Source: Streptomyces griseus subsp. griseus
GTDB lineage: Bacteria > Actinomycetota > Actinomycetes > Streptomycetales > Streptomycetaceae
Length of the DNA: 64,000 nucleotides
Direction: 5' to 3'
Assembly (NCBI RefSeq): GCF_000720255.1
Contig: NZ_JOJE01000024.1
Span: 49,488 to 113,487, forward strand
Below are positions 15,293-23,757 of the stretch, piece after piece; position 1 is the first letter of the stretch; the number at the start of each line of letters is the position of its first letter. The notes under the pieces are model-generated. The model was not told the DNA's origin, did no database searches, and saw nothing but the letters and a program-made list of their open reading frames with translations. The position numbers and the translations under genes are program-made.

Positions 15293-16132
15293 TCAGCGGT
15301 CCACGTGCTCCACGAACCGCGCCGCCGTCTCCGCCAGCACCTCGCGGCCGTCACGGGCCCACAGGCCGTCGTTGAACAGCTCGACCTCGATGGGGCCGGT
15401 GTAGCCGGCGGCCTCGACGTAGCGCTGCCACTCGCGCATGTCGATCGCGCCGTCACCGATCTGACCGCGTCCGGTGAGCACACCCTCCGGCAACGGGGTC
15501 GTCCAGTCGGCGAGTTGGAAGGTGTGGATACGACCGCCCGCACCCGCCCGCGCGATCTGCTCCGGCGCCGTGTCGTCCCACCAGATGTGGTACGTGTCCA
15601 CTGTCACGCCCACCTGGTGCGCGGGGAAGCGTTCCGCGAGGTCCAGGGCCTGGCCGAGAGTGGAGACCACACAGCGGTCGGAGGCGTACATCGGGTGCAG
15701 CGGCTCGATGGCCAGCTTCACACCGTGCTGCTCCGCGTACGGGCCCAGCTCGGCCAGCGCGTCGGCGATCCGCTCCCGCGCGCCCCGCAGGTCCTTCGAA
15801 CCGGCCGGCAGACCGCCGGAGACCAGGACGAGCACGTCCGTGCCCAGGGTCGCCGCCTCGTCGATCGCGCGGCGGTTGTCGGCCAGGGCCCGCGCGCGTT
15901 CCTGCGGGTCGATCGCCGTGAAGAAACCGCCACGGCACAGGGTCGTGACCGTCAGGCCCGCGTCCCGGACCAGCTTGGCCGTCGCCTCCAGACCGTACGT
16001 CTGGACCGGCTCCCGCCACAGCCCGACGCCCGGCACTCCCAGCTCCAGGCAGGCGTCGACCAGTTCCGGCATCGACAGCTGCTTGACCGTCATCTGGTTG
16101 ATGCTGAAGCGGGCGAGATCGGCGGCGCTCAC
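15293..16132 (-). CDS. Sugar phosphate isomerase/epimerase (TIM barrel)
   Basis: A 279-residue AP-endonuclease-2/xylose-isomerase-like barrel, the family of metal-dependent isomerases and epimerases of sugars and inositol derivatives. Metal-site segments are visible: LAIEPLHPMYASDRCV (Glu), VGVTVDTYHIWWD (Asp, His), GRIHTFQLADW (His) and PIEVELFND (Glu). The start GTG 16132 overlaps the stop of the DUF993 gene by four bases. It is the last gene of the oxidoreductase-DUF993-isomerase operon. The exact substrate is unknown; together the three genes look like a pathway for an uncommon sugar or cyclitol. Confidence 0.88.
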   Translation of the reverse strand: MSAADLARFSINQMTVKQLSMPELVDACLELGVPGVGLWREPVQTYGLEATAKLVRDAGLTVTTLCRGGFFTAIDPQERARALADNRRAIDEAATLGTDVLVLVSGGLPAGSKDLRGARERIADALAELGPYAEQHGVKLAIEPLHPMYASDRCVVSTLGQALDLAERFPAHQVGVTVDTYHIWWDDTAPEQIARAGAGGRIHTFQLADWTTPLPEGVLTGRGQIGDGAIDMREWQRYVEAAGYTGPIEVELFNDGLWARDGREVLAETAARFVEHVDR

Positions 16133-17283
16133 TGGGACACTCCGTACAGGGCGAGCAGGTTCTTCATCCGCTCCTCCGCCAGCTTCGGGTCCGGGAACAG
16201 GCCCAGTCCGTCGGCGAGTTCGTAGGCACGGCTGAAGTGCGGGAGGGAACGGGCCGACTGGAGGCCGCCCACCATGGTGAAGTGGGACTGGTGGCCGGCC
16301 AGCCAGGCCAGGAAGACCACACCCGTCTTGTAGAAGCGGGTGGGGGCCTGGAAGAGGTGCCGGGACAGTTCGACCGTCGGGTCCAGGAGGTTACGGAACC
16401 CGGCCACGTTCCCCGTGTCCAGCACCCGTACCGCCTCCGCGGCCAACGGGCCCAGCGGGTCGAAGATGCCGAGCAGTGCGTGGCTGAAGCCCTGCTCGTC
16501 ACCCGCGATCAGCTCGGGGTAGTTGAAGTCGTCGCCCGTGTAGCAGCGCACACCCTGCGGCAGCCGGCGGCGGATGTCGATCTCGCGCTGGGCCTCCAGG
16601 AGTGAGACCTTGATGCCGTCGACCTTGTCCGGGTGGGCTGCGATGACCTCCAGGAAGGTGTCCGTGGCCGCGTCCAGGTCGGACGAGCCCCAGTAGCCCT
16701 CGAGCGCCGGGTCGAACATCGGGCCCAGCCAGTGCAGGATCACCGGCTCGGCGGACTGGCGCAGCAGGTGGCCGTAGACCTCCAGGTAGTCCTCGGGGCC
16801 CTTGGCGGCGGCCGCCAGGGCGCGGGAGGCCATCAGGATGGCCTGGGCGCCGGAGGCCTCGACGAGGGCGAGCTGCTCCTCGTAGGCCGCGCGGACCTCG
16901 TCCAGCGTCGCCGGGCCGGTCAGCTGGTCGGTGCCGACACCGCAGGCGATCAGACCGCCGACCGCCTTGGCCTCGGCGGCGCTGCGGCGGATCAGCTCGG
17001 CAGCGCCCGCCCAGTCCAGGCCCATGCCGCGCTGTGCGGTGTCCATGGCCTCGGCGACGCCGAGTCCCTGGGACCACAGGTGGCGGCGGAAGGCGAGGGT
17101 CGCGTCCCAGTCGACCGCGGCGGGCGAGTCGGGCGTCACGTCCGCGTACGGGTCGGCGACGACGTGCGCCGCCGAGAACACCGTACGGGAGGTGAAGGGT
17201 GAGCCGGTGGAGACGGCGAGGGGTTCCGTGCGGGGCTCGTAGGTCCGCAACCGGCCGTTCGTGTCTGGCAGTTGGATGGTCAC
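16129..17283 (-). CDS. DUF993 protein, dihydrodipicolinate-synthase-like
   Basis: A 384-residue protein of the DUF993 family, distantly related to the DHDPS/NAL class I aldolase barrels. Readable landmarks are PFTSRTVFSAAHVVADPYAD, QGLGVAEAMDTAQRGMGLDW, EPVILHWLGPMFDPALEGYW, DKVDGIKVSLL (a candidate Schiff-base lysine) and GDDFNYPELIAGD. Activity is inferred only at class level: aldol cleavage or lyase. GTG 17283 overlaps the stop of the oxidoreductase gene (GTGA), which fixes the start; the frame is open further upstream only across that gene. The position between an oxidoreductase and an isomerase suggests a cleavage step in sugar catabolism. Confidence 0.88.
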   Translation of the reverse strand: MTIQLPDTNGRLRTYEPRTEPLAVSTGSPFTSRTVFSAAHVVADPYADVTPDSPAAVDWDATLAFRRHLWSQGLGVAEAMDTAQRGMGLDWAGAAELIRRSAAEAKAVGGLIACGVGTDQLTGPATLDEVRAAYEEQLALVEASGAQAILMASRALAAAAKGPEDYLEVYGHLLRQSAEPVILHWLGPMFDPALEGYWGSSDLDAATDTFLEVIAAHPDKVDGIKVSLLEAQREIDIRRRLPQGVRCYTGDDFNYPELIAGDEQGFSHALLGIFDPLGPLAAEAVRVLDTGNVAGFRNLLDPTVELSRHLFQAPTRFYKTGVVFLAWLAGHQSHFTMVGGLQSARSLPHFSRAYELADGLGLFPDPKLAEERMKNLLALYGVSQ

Positions 17284-18431
17284 AGCGAGATCTCCGGGAC
17301 GTCGAGACGGCGGCCCTCGACCGACGACTTCAGGCCCAGCTCGGCGAGCTGGACGCCACGGGCGCCGGCGAGCAGGTCCCAGTGGTAGTCGGCGCCGGCG
17401 TAGACGTGCCTGAGGAACAGCTCCCACTGGGCCTTGAAGCCGTTGTCGAAGTCCGCGTTGTCGGGCACTTCCTGCCACTGGTCGCGGAAGACCTCGGTGG
17501 CCGGGATGTCCGGGTTCCAGACGGGCTTGGGGGTGGCGCTGCGGTGCTGCACGCGGCAGTTACGCAGGCCGGCGACCGCCGAGCCCTCGGTGCCGTCGAC
17601 CTGGAACTCGACCAGCTCGTCACGGTTGACGCGGACGGCCCAGGAGGAGTTGATCTGGGCGATGGCGCCGCCGTCGAGCTCGAAGATGCCGTAGGCGGCG
17701 TCGTCGGCGGTGGCGTCGTAGGGCTTGCCGTTCTCGTCCCAGCGCTGCGGGATGTGGGTGGTGGCGATGGCCTGGACGGACTTCACGCGGCCGAACAGCT
17801 CGTGGAGCACGTACTCCCAGTGCGGGAACATGTCGACGACGATGCCGCCGCCGTCCTCGGCGCGGTAGTTCCAGGACGGGCGCTGGGCGGCCTGCCAGTC
17901 GCCCTCGAAGACCCAGTAGCCGAACTCGCCGCGCACGGAGAGGATCCGGCCGAAGAAGCCGCCGTCGATGAGGCGCTTCAGCTTGAGCAGGCCGGGGAGG
18001 AAGAGCTTGTCCTGGACGACACCGTGCTTGATGCCGGCCTCGTTGGCGATCCGGGCCAGCTCCAGGGCACCTTCGAGGCCGGTCGCCGTCGGCTTCTCCG
18101 TGTAGATGTGCTTGCCGGCGGCGATCGCCTTCTTGATCGCCTCCTCGCGGGCGGAGGTGACCTGGGCGTCGAAGTAGATGTCGACGGTCGGGTCGGCGAG
18201 GACCGCGTCCACGTCCGTCGAGACGTGCTCCAGGCCGTGCTGCTCGGCCAGCGACTTCAGCACGTGCTCCCGGCGGCCGACCAGGATCGGTTCCGGCCAC
18301 AGCACGGTGCCGTCGCCGAGGTCGAGGCCGCCCTGCTCGCGAATGGCCAGGATGGAGCGGACCAGGTGCTGGCGGTAGCCCATGCGCCCGGTCACACCGT
18401 TCATGGCGATACGCACCGTCTTGCGTGTCAC
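17280..18431 (-). CDS. Gfo/Idh/MocA-family sugar oxidoreductase
   Basis: A 383-residue NAD(P)-dependent dehydrogenase of sugars or inositols. The N-terminal Rossmann fold starts VRIAMNGVTGRMGYRQHLVRSI, with the family motif EKPTATGLEGALELA near residue 135 carrying the catalytic-type Lys. The C-terminal domain contains GGGIVVDMFPHWEYVLHELFG with the conserved Asp/His pair. Start is GTG 18431 with AGGGA eight bases upstream; an in-frame start at 18635 would add a non-family tail. It heads the three-gene operon and diverges from a LacI regulator; AAGCGCTT-type operator sequence lies about 80 bases upstream. Confidence 0.9.
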   Translation of the reverse strand: MTRKTVRIAMNGVTGRMGYRQHLVRSILAIREQGGLDLGDGTVLWPEPILVGRREHVLKSLAEQHGLEHVSTDVDAVLADPTVDIYFDAQVTSAREEAIKKAIAAGKHIYTEKPTATGLEGALELARIANEAGIKHGVVQDKLFLPGLLKLKRLIDGGFFGRILSVRGEFGYWVFEGDWQAAQRPSWNYRAEDGGGIVVDMFPHWEYVLHELFGRVKSVQAIATTHIPQRWDENGKPYDATADDAAYGIFELDGGAIAQINSSWAVRVNRDELVEFQVDGTEGSAVAGLRNCRVQHRSATPKPVWNPDIPATEVFRDQWQEVPDNADFDNGFKAQWELFLRHVYAGADYHWDLLAGARGVQLAELGLKSSVEGRRLDVPEISL

Positions 18432-18511
18432 GGCTGTCCCTTCGTAGATGTCGTACGCAGCGTCGTACGCGAATGTGCGCGCCCCGTACGCCCCTACTGA
18501 TGAGCGTGACA

Positions 18512-18523
18512 GCAAGCGCTTTC
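18512..18523. promoter_or_regulatory. LacI-type operator GCAAGCGCTTTC
   Basis: The palindromic core AAGCGCTT (18514-18521) matches the usual half-sites of LacI-family operators. It sits in the 329-base divergent region between the oxidoreductase operon and the LacI gene at 18761, about 80 bases before the operon start. Confidence 0.6.
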
Positions 18524-18629
18524 TATCTAGTGAGAAGCTAGCCTCTGACCAGCGGTCCAGACAAGACCGTGTCCACTCCGAGTTGTTCGAGGGGGCGAAC
18601 AACTGGGGGCCTTGGCCGTAAGGTCTGCT

Positions 18630-18662
18630 CGACATTGCTTCGGCATTGCTTCGACATTGCTT
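18630..18662 (+). repeat. Three tandem 11-bp repeats (CGACATTGCTT)
   Basis: CGACATTGCTT, CGGCATTGCTT and CGACATTGCTT follow one another without gap at 18630-18640, 18641-18651 and 18652-18662. The last runs into TTGACA, a possible -35 element reading towards the LacI gene. Eleven bases is one helix turn, which suits an array of protein sites. Slippage is the simple alternative. Confidence 0.7.
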
Positions 18663-18760
18663 GACACGCCCGGAACCATGCCCGCGGGGCGGCCTGTCTA
18701 CGTGGGCGTACGAGGGCGTACGTGGATGTATGACGAGATGCGCGACCGGAGGACGACGAG

Positions 18761-19807
18761 ATGACGGTGACCCTGGCGGACGTGGCGGCCCGCGCCCAGG
18801 TCTCCCCCGCGACGGTGTCGCGCGTACTGAACGGCAACTACCCAGTGGCGGCGACGACCCGGGAGCGGGTGCTGCGGGCGGTGGACGAGCTGGACTACGT
18901 GCTCAACGGCCCCGCGAGCGCCCTGGCCGCGGCCACCTCCGACCTGGTCGGCATCCTGGTCAACGACATCGCCGACCCCTTCTTCGGGATCATGGCGAGC
19001 GCGATCCAGGCGGAGATCGGCGGCCCGGGCGGCCGCGCGGGCGGGGAGAGACTCGCGGTCGTCTGCAACACCGGGGGCTCCCCGGAACGCGAGCTGACCT
19101 ATCTCACCCTGCTCCAGCGGCAGCGGGCCGCGGCCGTGGTGCTGACCGGCGGCGCGATCGAGGACGAGCCGCACGCGACGGCCATGGCGTCGAAACTGCG
19201 CAAGCTCGGGGACGCCGGGACGCGCGTAGTGCTGTGCGGGCGGCCACCGGCGCCGGACACCCGGGCCATCGCCCTCACCTTCGACAACCGCGGCGGCGGC
19301 CGTGAACTCACCGAGCACCTCCTCGGCCTCGGCCACCGGCGCCTCGGCTACATCGCCGGCCCCGAGGAGCGTACGACCACCCGGCACCGGCTGGAGGGCC
19401 ACCGGGCCGCGCTGGAGGCCGCCGGCATCGACGAGGACCCCCGCTGGACCGTCCACGGCCGCTACGACCGGCGGTCCGGTTACGAGGCGACACTGGAACT
19501 GCTGCGCCGGGACCCCTCCCTGACGGCCGTGGTCGCGGCCAACGACTCCGTCGCCCTGGGCGCGTGCGCCGCGCTGCGGGACTCCGGGCTGCGGATCCCC
19601 GACGACGTCTCGGTGGCCGGCTTCGACGACCTCCCCTTCAGCATCGACGCGGTGCCTTCCCTGACGACCGTGCGGTTGCCACTGGCCGAGGCGGGGGCCC
19701 GGGCGGGGCGGATCGCGATGGGGCGCGAGGAGGCGCCGCCCGGGGGGATCGCGATGATCCGGGGGGAGCTGATGGTGCGGGGGTCCACTGGGGGGCCTCG
19801 GGGGTGA
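18761..19807 (+). CDS. LacI-family regulator of the DUF993 sugar operon
   Basis: A 348-residue repressor with the helix-turn-helix VTLADVAARAQVSPATVSRVL at its N-terminus (split here as residues 3-23) and a sugar-binding sensor domain (LVGILVNDIADPFFGIMASAI; AANDSVALGACAALRDSGL; VAGFDDLPFSIDAVPSLTTVRLP). ATG 18761 has GGAGGACGACGAG upstream. It diverges from the oxidoreductase-DUF993-isomerase operon, so it most likely represses that operon and itself through the site at 18512-18523. The effector is unknown. The following 222 bases (19808-20029) are G-rich and hold no feature I recognise. Confidence 0.9.
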   Translation: MTVTLADVAARAQVSPATVSRVLNGNYPVAATTRERVLRAVDELDYVLNGPASALAAATSDLVGILVNDIADPFFGIMASAIQAEIGGPGGRAGGERLAVVCNTGGSPERELTYLTLLQRQRAAAVVLTGGAIEDEPHATAMASKLRKLGDAGTRVVLCGRPPAPDTRAIALTFDNRGGGRELTEHLLGLGHRRLGYIAGPEERTTTRHRLEGHRAALEAAGIDEDPRWTVHGRYDRRSGYEATLELLRRDPSLTAVVAANDSVALGACAALRDSGLRIPDDVSVAGFDDLPFSIDAVPSLTTVRLPLAEAGARAGRIAMGREEAPPGGIAMIRGELMVRGSTGGPRG

Positions 19808-20029
19808 AGTGGGGCTCGCCGGGGGCTTGGCGGGCTCGGGGGCGTGGCGGGGCTCGGGGTCGAGGAGTCCCGCACTCGGTCCCTGCTGGAGGCCTCGGAA
19901 GTCCCCGACGGCGACAACGTCTTCGTCGCCCCACCTGGATCGACCGTACCGACCTGTACCCGGAGAGGTGACCGATGCCGTTTTGGGGGACCGGCCCGCG
20001 CGGGTCGATCCGGCGATAGCGTGATCGTC

Positions 20030-20830
20030 ATGACGGCTGAGGACGAGGCGCTGGTCGGCGGGATGGCGAACGCGGGAGCGGTATTCCGCCGGGGGGAGTT
20101 GGTGGAGCGCCCGGCACCGCGCAACGCGCGCGCTCTGCATGCCCATCTCCTTGCGCTGCAGGAGCACGGCTTCGATGGGGCGTCGGCCCCTGTCGGTCTC
20201 ACCGCGGATGGCCGCGAGCAGCTGACCTTCATCCCAGGCGACGTGGCCCTGCCGCCGTTCCCGGACTGGGCGATGACGAAGACTGCCCTCGAATCGGTGG
20301 GGAGCCTGCTGCGGCGCCTGCATGAGACCAGCGCGGCTCTCGCGGTCGACACCCACGCCGAGTGGCCCCGGGACCTGGCCGACCCGGAGGGGGGAACGAT
20401 GCTGTGCCACAACGACGTGTGCCCGGAGAACGTCGTCTTCCGCGACGGTCGTGCAGCTGCCCTGATCGATTTCGACCTGGCGGCCCCGGGTCGCCCCCTC
20501 TGGGACATCGCCATGACCGCCCGCTATTGGGTGCCCGCGCTCGATCCCGTGTCCGCGGCTGCCTACTACCCCTCCGGGCTGGACGCGCCCGCACGGCTGC
20601 GGATCCTTGCCGACAGCTATGGCCTCTCGGCGGGGGACCGCGCCGAGTTGCCCGGCGTCATCGAGCAGGCCACGGAGGTCTGCCGGGCCTTCGTCGCCGG
20701 CCGCGTGGCCGACGGTGACCCCGTCTATCTCCAGGCACTGGCCGAGCGTGGTGGATGGGAACGCTGGGACCGTATGCAGACGTGGCTGGTGGACCGCCGT
20801 AAGACGTTCACGGCTGCCCTGCTGAGCTGA
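20030..20830 (+). CDS. APH-fold phosphotransferase
   Basis: A 266-residue kinase-like protein of the aminoglycoside/choline phosphotransferase fold. The catalytic loop is CHNDVCPENVVF (HxDxxxxN, about residues 124-135), followed by the metal-binding LIDFDLAAPGRPLWDIA. The N-terminal ATP-binding lobe is short. It may phosphorylate a small metabolite; resistance to an antibiotic is possible but cannot be inferred, since many Streptomyces members have unknown substrates. I use ATG 20030; a GTG at 20021 is also in frame. The gene is isolated, at the edge of the accessory part of the window. Confidence 0.82.
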   Translation: MTAEDEALVGGMANAGAVFRRGELVERPAPRNARALHAHLLALQEHGFDGASAPVGLTADGREQLTFIPGDVALPPFPDWAMTKTALESVGSLLRRLHETSAALAVDTHAEWPRDLADPEGGTMLCHNDVCPENVVFRDGRAAALIDFDLAAPGRPLWDIAMTARYWVPALDPVSAAAYYPSGLDAPARLRILADSYGLSAGDRAELPGVIEQATEVCRAFVAGRVADGDPVYLQALAERGGWERWDRMQTWLVDRRKTFTAALLS

Positions 20831-20918
20831 GCGGACAGGACGTTCGAGGGCAAGCTCACGGGGCGTGCTCGGTGCCGCGTTGGCCCGAGCCCCCTTCACT
20901 CCCGGACGGAGGACATGT

Positions 20919-22031
20919 TTGTTCGTTTTCGTGTGTGCGGGATGTGGTGCCGAGTTGACCACCCCGCTGTCCCAGGTCTCACTGCCGGTCCACGCTCGTC
21001 AGAAGTACGGCAACGGGGCTCAGCTTCCGGTGCTCATGCAATCAGGGACGTTTGCCGTGGACCCGGACCCTTGGGGAGGGCCATGGCGGACGTGGGACGA
21101 GATCGATCCGGGCGAGGCGGAGGCACGCGGCATCTACGCGCCGGTGCACGCCCTGTCCGACAGCACACCCGGGGCGAGCGTCATCGCGCCCGGTGACATC
21201 CGCGGAACCCGGCTGATTCCTGAGAAGCGCGGCGGTGCCTGCTGTGGCCTCGACGGAGCCGACGGGCCCAACATGGCCTGCGAGGCATGTGACCTCCCCG
21301 TGGCAACCAGGGTCGACGACTGCTCGCTCTGGCAGGCTGTGCGACTCAGCCCGGATGTCGTGCACCGCGTCCCGGTCGACGGTACCCACGCGGCGCCCCT
21401 CTCCTGGGCGGAGCTGGCAGAGGAAGGGGAGGAAACACCCCCGTTCGAGCCGATTGCCACGTGGGGAGGACGGTCGGGGTCGAACCACTACTGGTCGTGG
21501 AGTCCGCGGTGGGAGGCGGCGGCCGGCCATGCGCTCGCCCACCTGCTGGCGGCCTCCGAAGGGCAGCCGGTGAAGGTCCCCGACGGTCTGACCGCGGACA
21601 TGTTCCAACGCGCGGTCGACGCCCTGTTGCCCGTAGGTACCCCAAAGCGGCGTGCCGTCCTGGCTGGACCGGGACGGCCCTCCCCCGACGCGGGCGTCGA
21701 CATCCTCCTCGTACCGGTCCATCCCCAGACGGGTCAGACCTGGACCCCCGTCGGCCCGTCCGCGTCGGCATGCCTGGTGCCCCTGCCGATGGGGGTGTGG
21801 CTGTGGCTGGTCTCGCCCCATCCGTACGTGCCAGTTCCCGCGTCGGGCCGCATACCCCAGGACGTACTCCGCGACGACCCGCTCCCTCTGCTCCCCCACT
21901 ACCTGTTCCGGGCCGACCGGGGAACGTTCCAGCACACCTTGGTCCGGCTGCTGCCGGCCGTTCGCAGCCCGTGGCTGCGCACGATCCTCGAGAACGTCAC
22001 GCACGGCGCCTCGGCCGGCCTCTTCTGGTAG
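20919..22031 (+). CDS. Cysteine-rich hypothetical protein with zinc-ribbon-like start
   Basis: A 370-residue protein of unknown function. It begins LFVFVCAGCGAELTTPLSQVSLPVHARQ in two parts, with a CxxC knuckle at residues 6-9. A second cluster ACCGLDGADGPNMACEACDLP holds five cysteines, which together could bind zinc. The remainder is Trp- and Pro-rich (HYWSWSPRWEAAAGHALAHLLAASEG) and ends NVTHGASAGLFW. I start at TTG 20919 because GGAGG lies six bases before it; a GTG at 20865 in the same frame lacks a ribosome site. I recall similar uncharacterised proteins in Streptomyces. No partner gene is evident. Confidence 0.72.
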   Translation: MFVFVCAGCGAELTTPLSQVSLPVHARQKYGNGAQLPVLMQSGTFAVDPDPWGGPWRTWDEIDPGEAEARGIYAPVHALSDSTPGASVIAPGDIRGTRLIPEKRGGACCGLDGADGPNMACEACDLPVATRVDDCSLWQAVRLSPDVVHRVPVDGTHAAPLSWAELAEEGEETPPFEPIATWGGRSGSNHYWSWSPRWEAAAGHALAHLLAASEGQPVKVPDGLTADMFQRAVDALLPVGTPKRRAVLAGPGRPSPDAGVDILLVPVHPQTGQTWTPVGPSASACLVPLPMGVWLWLVSPHPYVPVPASGRIPQDVLRDDPLPLLPHYLFRADRGTFQHTLVRLLPAVRSPWLRTILENVTHGASAGLFW

Positions 22032-22068
22032 GACGCTCCCGGCCGGCTCAGCCCCGCTGCGGACCCTG

Positions 22069-22462
22069 CCTCGACGAGCGAAACCGGCCCGAGCCAGATC
22101 TGCTCTTGACGACGGCCGCCCACGACGGCGACCGCACCTGGTTCGCGCCCGATGAGGTGCGACTGGTCATCGAGGTCGTCTCACCCGAGTCTGCGCACCG
22201 GGACCGCACGGTCAAGCTCCGCAAGTACGCGGAGGCCAGCATCCCGCACTACTGGTACATCGAGGACGAGGACGGCGCCTCCGTGGTCCATGTCTATGAA
22301 CTCGACGAACCGACTGGCGCCTACGCGCCCGCCGTCATTTTCCGGGGCACCCTGAAGCGGCCAGTGCCTTTCGAGATCAGCCTGGATCTCGACAAGCTCA
22401 CCCCGCTGAGGAGCAAGCAGGAGAACCGTTTAGCTCACGGTAAGGACCCACTCACACATTGA
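22069..22462 (+). pseudogene. Uma2-family nuclease, 5'-truncated
   Basis: The sequence RPEPDLLLTTAAHDGD, then VRLVIEVVSPESAHRDR, KLRKYAEASIPHYWYIED and VFEISL-like ending is the second half of a Uma2 (PD-(D/E)xK-like, DUF820) protein, with the catalytic-region Asp and Glu-x-Lys-like pair. The first 70-80 residues expected in the family are missing: the frame upstream belongs to the preceding gene in another frame and has no family resemblance. No credible start codon with ribosome site precedes the conserved part. It ends within the att-like sequence at 22459, which fits damage at an integration boundary. Confidence 0.65.
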
Positions 22463-22479
22463 AGCGGAACTCCCCCACA
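22459..22479 (+). other. Third copy of the ychF att core, one mismatch
   Basis: These 21 bases match the end of ychF (43986-44006) at 20 of 21 positions; the sequence begins TTGAAGCGGAACTCC and differs by one A-to-C change. It lies exactly between the broken Uma2 gene and a TetR tail. No TCCCAGCAC arm repeats were found next to it. I interpret it as the outer att scar of an older insertion. Confidence 0.6.
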
Positions 22480-22653
22480 ACGCTACAGCCGGCATCCGCG
22501 GTGGCCGAACAGTTCCTCGGCATGATCTGCGGCCAGCTCCTGTGGCCCCAACTCGTACGGACCGACTTCGTCCCACCCGTCGACCCTGTCGACAGCACGG
22601 TCGTGGACGAAGCCGTCGCCCTCATGCTCACCCGCTATCGCGCCCGATCCTGA
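22477..22653 (+). pseudogene. C-terminal tail of a TetR-family regulator
   Basis: About 58 residues, AVAEQFLGMICGQLLWPQL followed by VDSTVVDEAVALMLTRYRA, match the end of the TetR C-terminal domain (AefR-like TetR_C type). The helix-turn-helix and most of the ligand domain are gone. The open frame begins inside the att-like 21-mer, so this is most likely a fragment left by an insertion or deletion rather than a gene. Confidence 0.6.
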
Positions 22654-22679
22654 ACCTTGTCGCGTCCCGCGATCCGATT

Positions 22680-23702
22680 TCAGTCGTCGAGGACGACGAC
22701 GTGCTTGCCCGGCGTGGTGCCGGACTCAAGGTCAGCCTGGGCATCACGGAGCTGTTCCAGGCCGTGGTAGACCTTCGCGACCGGGACCTTGAGGCGTCCT
22801 TCGGTGATCGCCTGGAGCTGGTGGGCGAGGACGTCGGCGGGGAGGTCGGCGGCCTCGCCCGCGTAGCTGGTCAGCCGCACCCCGCCCGGGATCATGTACG
22901 GGCTGAAGCCGGAGATCGTCCACTGGCCCGCCAGGGCTCCGGTGAAGCAGACCGTGCCGTGGCGGCGGACGGTGCGGAGGGTGTCGGCGAGGACCGAGCA
23001 GCCCACCAGCTCCAGTACGGCGTCGACACCATCCGGCATCAGTACGCGCACCTGGTCGGCGAGGGTTCCGTTGTCCACGAGGGGATGGTCGACGCCCGCC
23101 GCCCGCAGTTGCCCGGCCCGCTCCGGGCTGCGGGTGGTGGACAGCACGGTGGCTCCGAAATCCTTCGCGATCGTGGCCGCGCTCAGGCCGACCGTTGAGG
23201 TGCCGCCGCGGATCAGCAGCGTCTGGCCGGCCTTGAGGTCCAGGCCGGTGGTCAGCGATCCGTAGGCGGTCTGGAACATCTCCGGCAGCGCGCCGACGAC
23301 CTCCCACGGCAGGCCGGTCTCGAACGGGATGACCTGCGCCGCCGGGACGGTCACGTACTGGGCGTACGAGCCGTCGTACGAGCGGCCCATGCCGCCCATC
23401 ATCGTGGCCACCTGATGACCTGGCCGCAGCCCGCTGTCCTCGTCGGCCTCATCGACCACGCCGACGCCCTCGATGCCGGGGATGCGCGGGTAGGTGACCT
23501 CGGCGTCCGACTCTCCCTTGCGGGTGGTGACTTCGGATTCGTTGACGCCGAACGCCTTGACCCTGATCCGTACCCAGCCGGGCTTGCGTACGGGCACCGG
23601 GACGTCCTTGATCTGAAGTGCGTCCAGGCCACCGGGCCGGGTGACGACGACGGCCCTCATCGTCGCCGGTGCGGCGTCGCCGGCTGCTGTCGGTCGGCTC
23701 AT
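22680..23702 (-). CDS. Zinc-independent quinone oxidoreductase (MDR family)
   Basis: A 340-residue NADPH-dependent medium-chain reductase of the quinone oxidoreductase type. It starts MSRPTAAGDAAPATMRAVVVTRPGG; the catalytic domain has GIEGVGVVDEADEDSGLRPGHQ and the cofactor-binding Rossmann motif LLIRGGTSTVGLSAATIAKDFGA near residue 165. It ends TTPGKHVVVLDD. The cysteines of zinc-type alcohol dehydrogenases are absent. ATG 23702 has GAGGT upstream. The gene follows the carboxylesterase after 55 bases on the same strand and is probably co-transcribed with it. Confidence 0.88.
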   Translation of the reverse strand: MSRPTAAGDAAPATMRAVVVTRPGGLDALQIKDVPVPVRKPGWVRIRVKAFGVNESEVTTRKGESDAEVTYPRIPGIEGVGVVDEADEDSGLRPGHQVATMMGGMGRSYDGSYAQYVTVPAAQVIPFETGLPWEVVGALPEMFQTAYGSLTTGLDLKAGQTLLIRGGTSTVGLSAATIAKDFGATVLSTTRSPERAGQLRAAGVDHPLVDNGTLADQVRVLMPDGVDAVLELVGCSVLADTLRTVRRHGTVCFTGALAGQWTISGFSPYMIPGGVRLTSYAGEAADLPADVLAHQLQAITEGRLKVPVAKVYHGLEQLRDAQADLESGTTPGKHVVVLDD

Positions 23703-23757
23703 GTCGAGTACCTCACTCCGTGTGTCTCGCGCGCTCTTCCGTATCGCCCGCCGTCCC

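Noticed and set aside
18630..18662. 11-bp repeats as PhoP boxes
   Set aside because: PhoP boxes are also 11-bp direct repeats, but CGACATTGCTT lacks the GTTCA core expected of them.
20030..20830. Calling the phosphotransferase an antibiotic-resistance gene
   Set aside because: Only the general APH fold is visible; no neighbour or motif points to an aminoglycoside or other drug.
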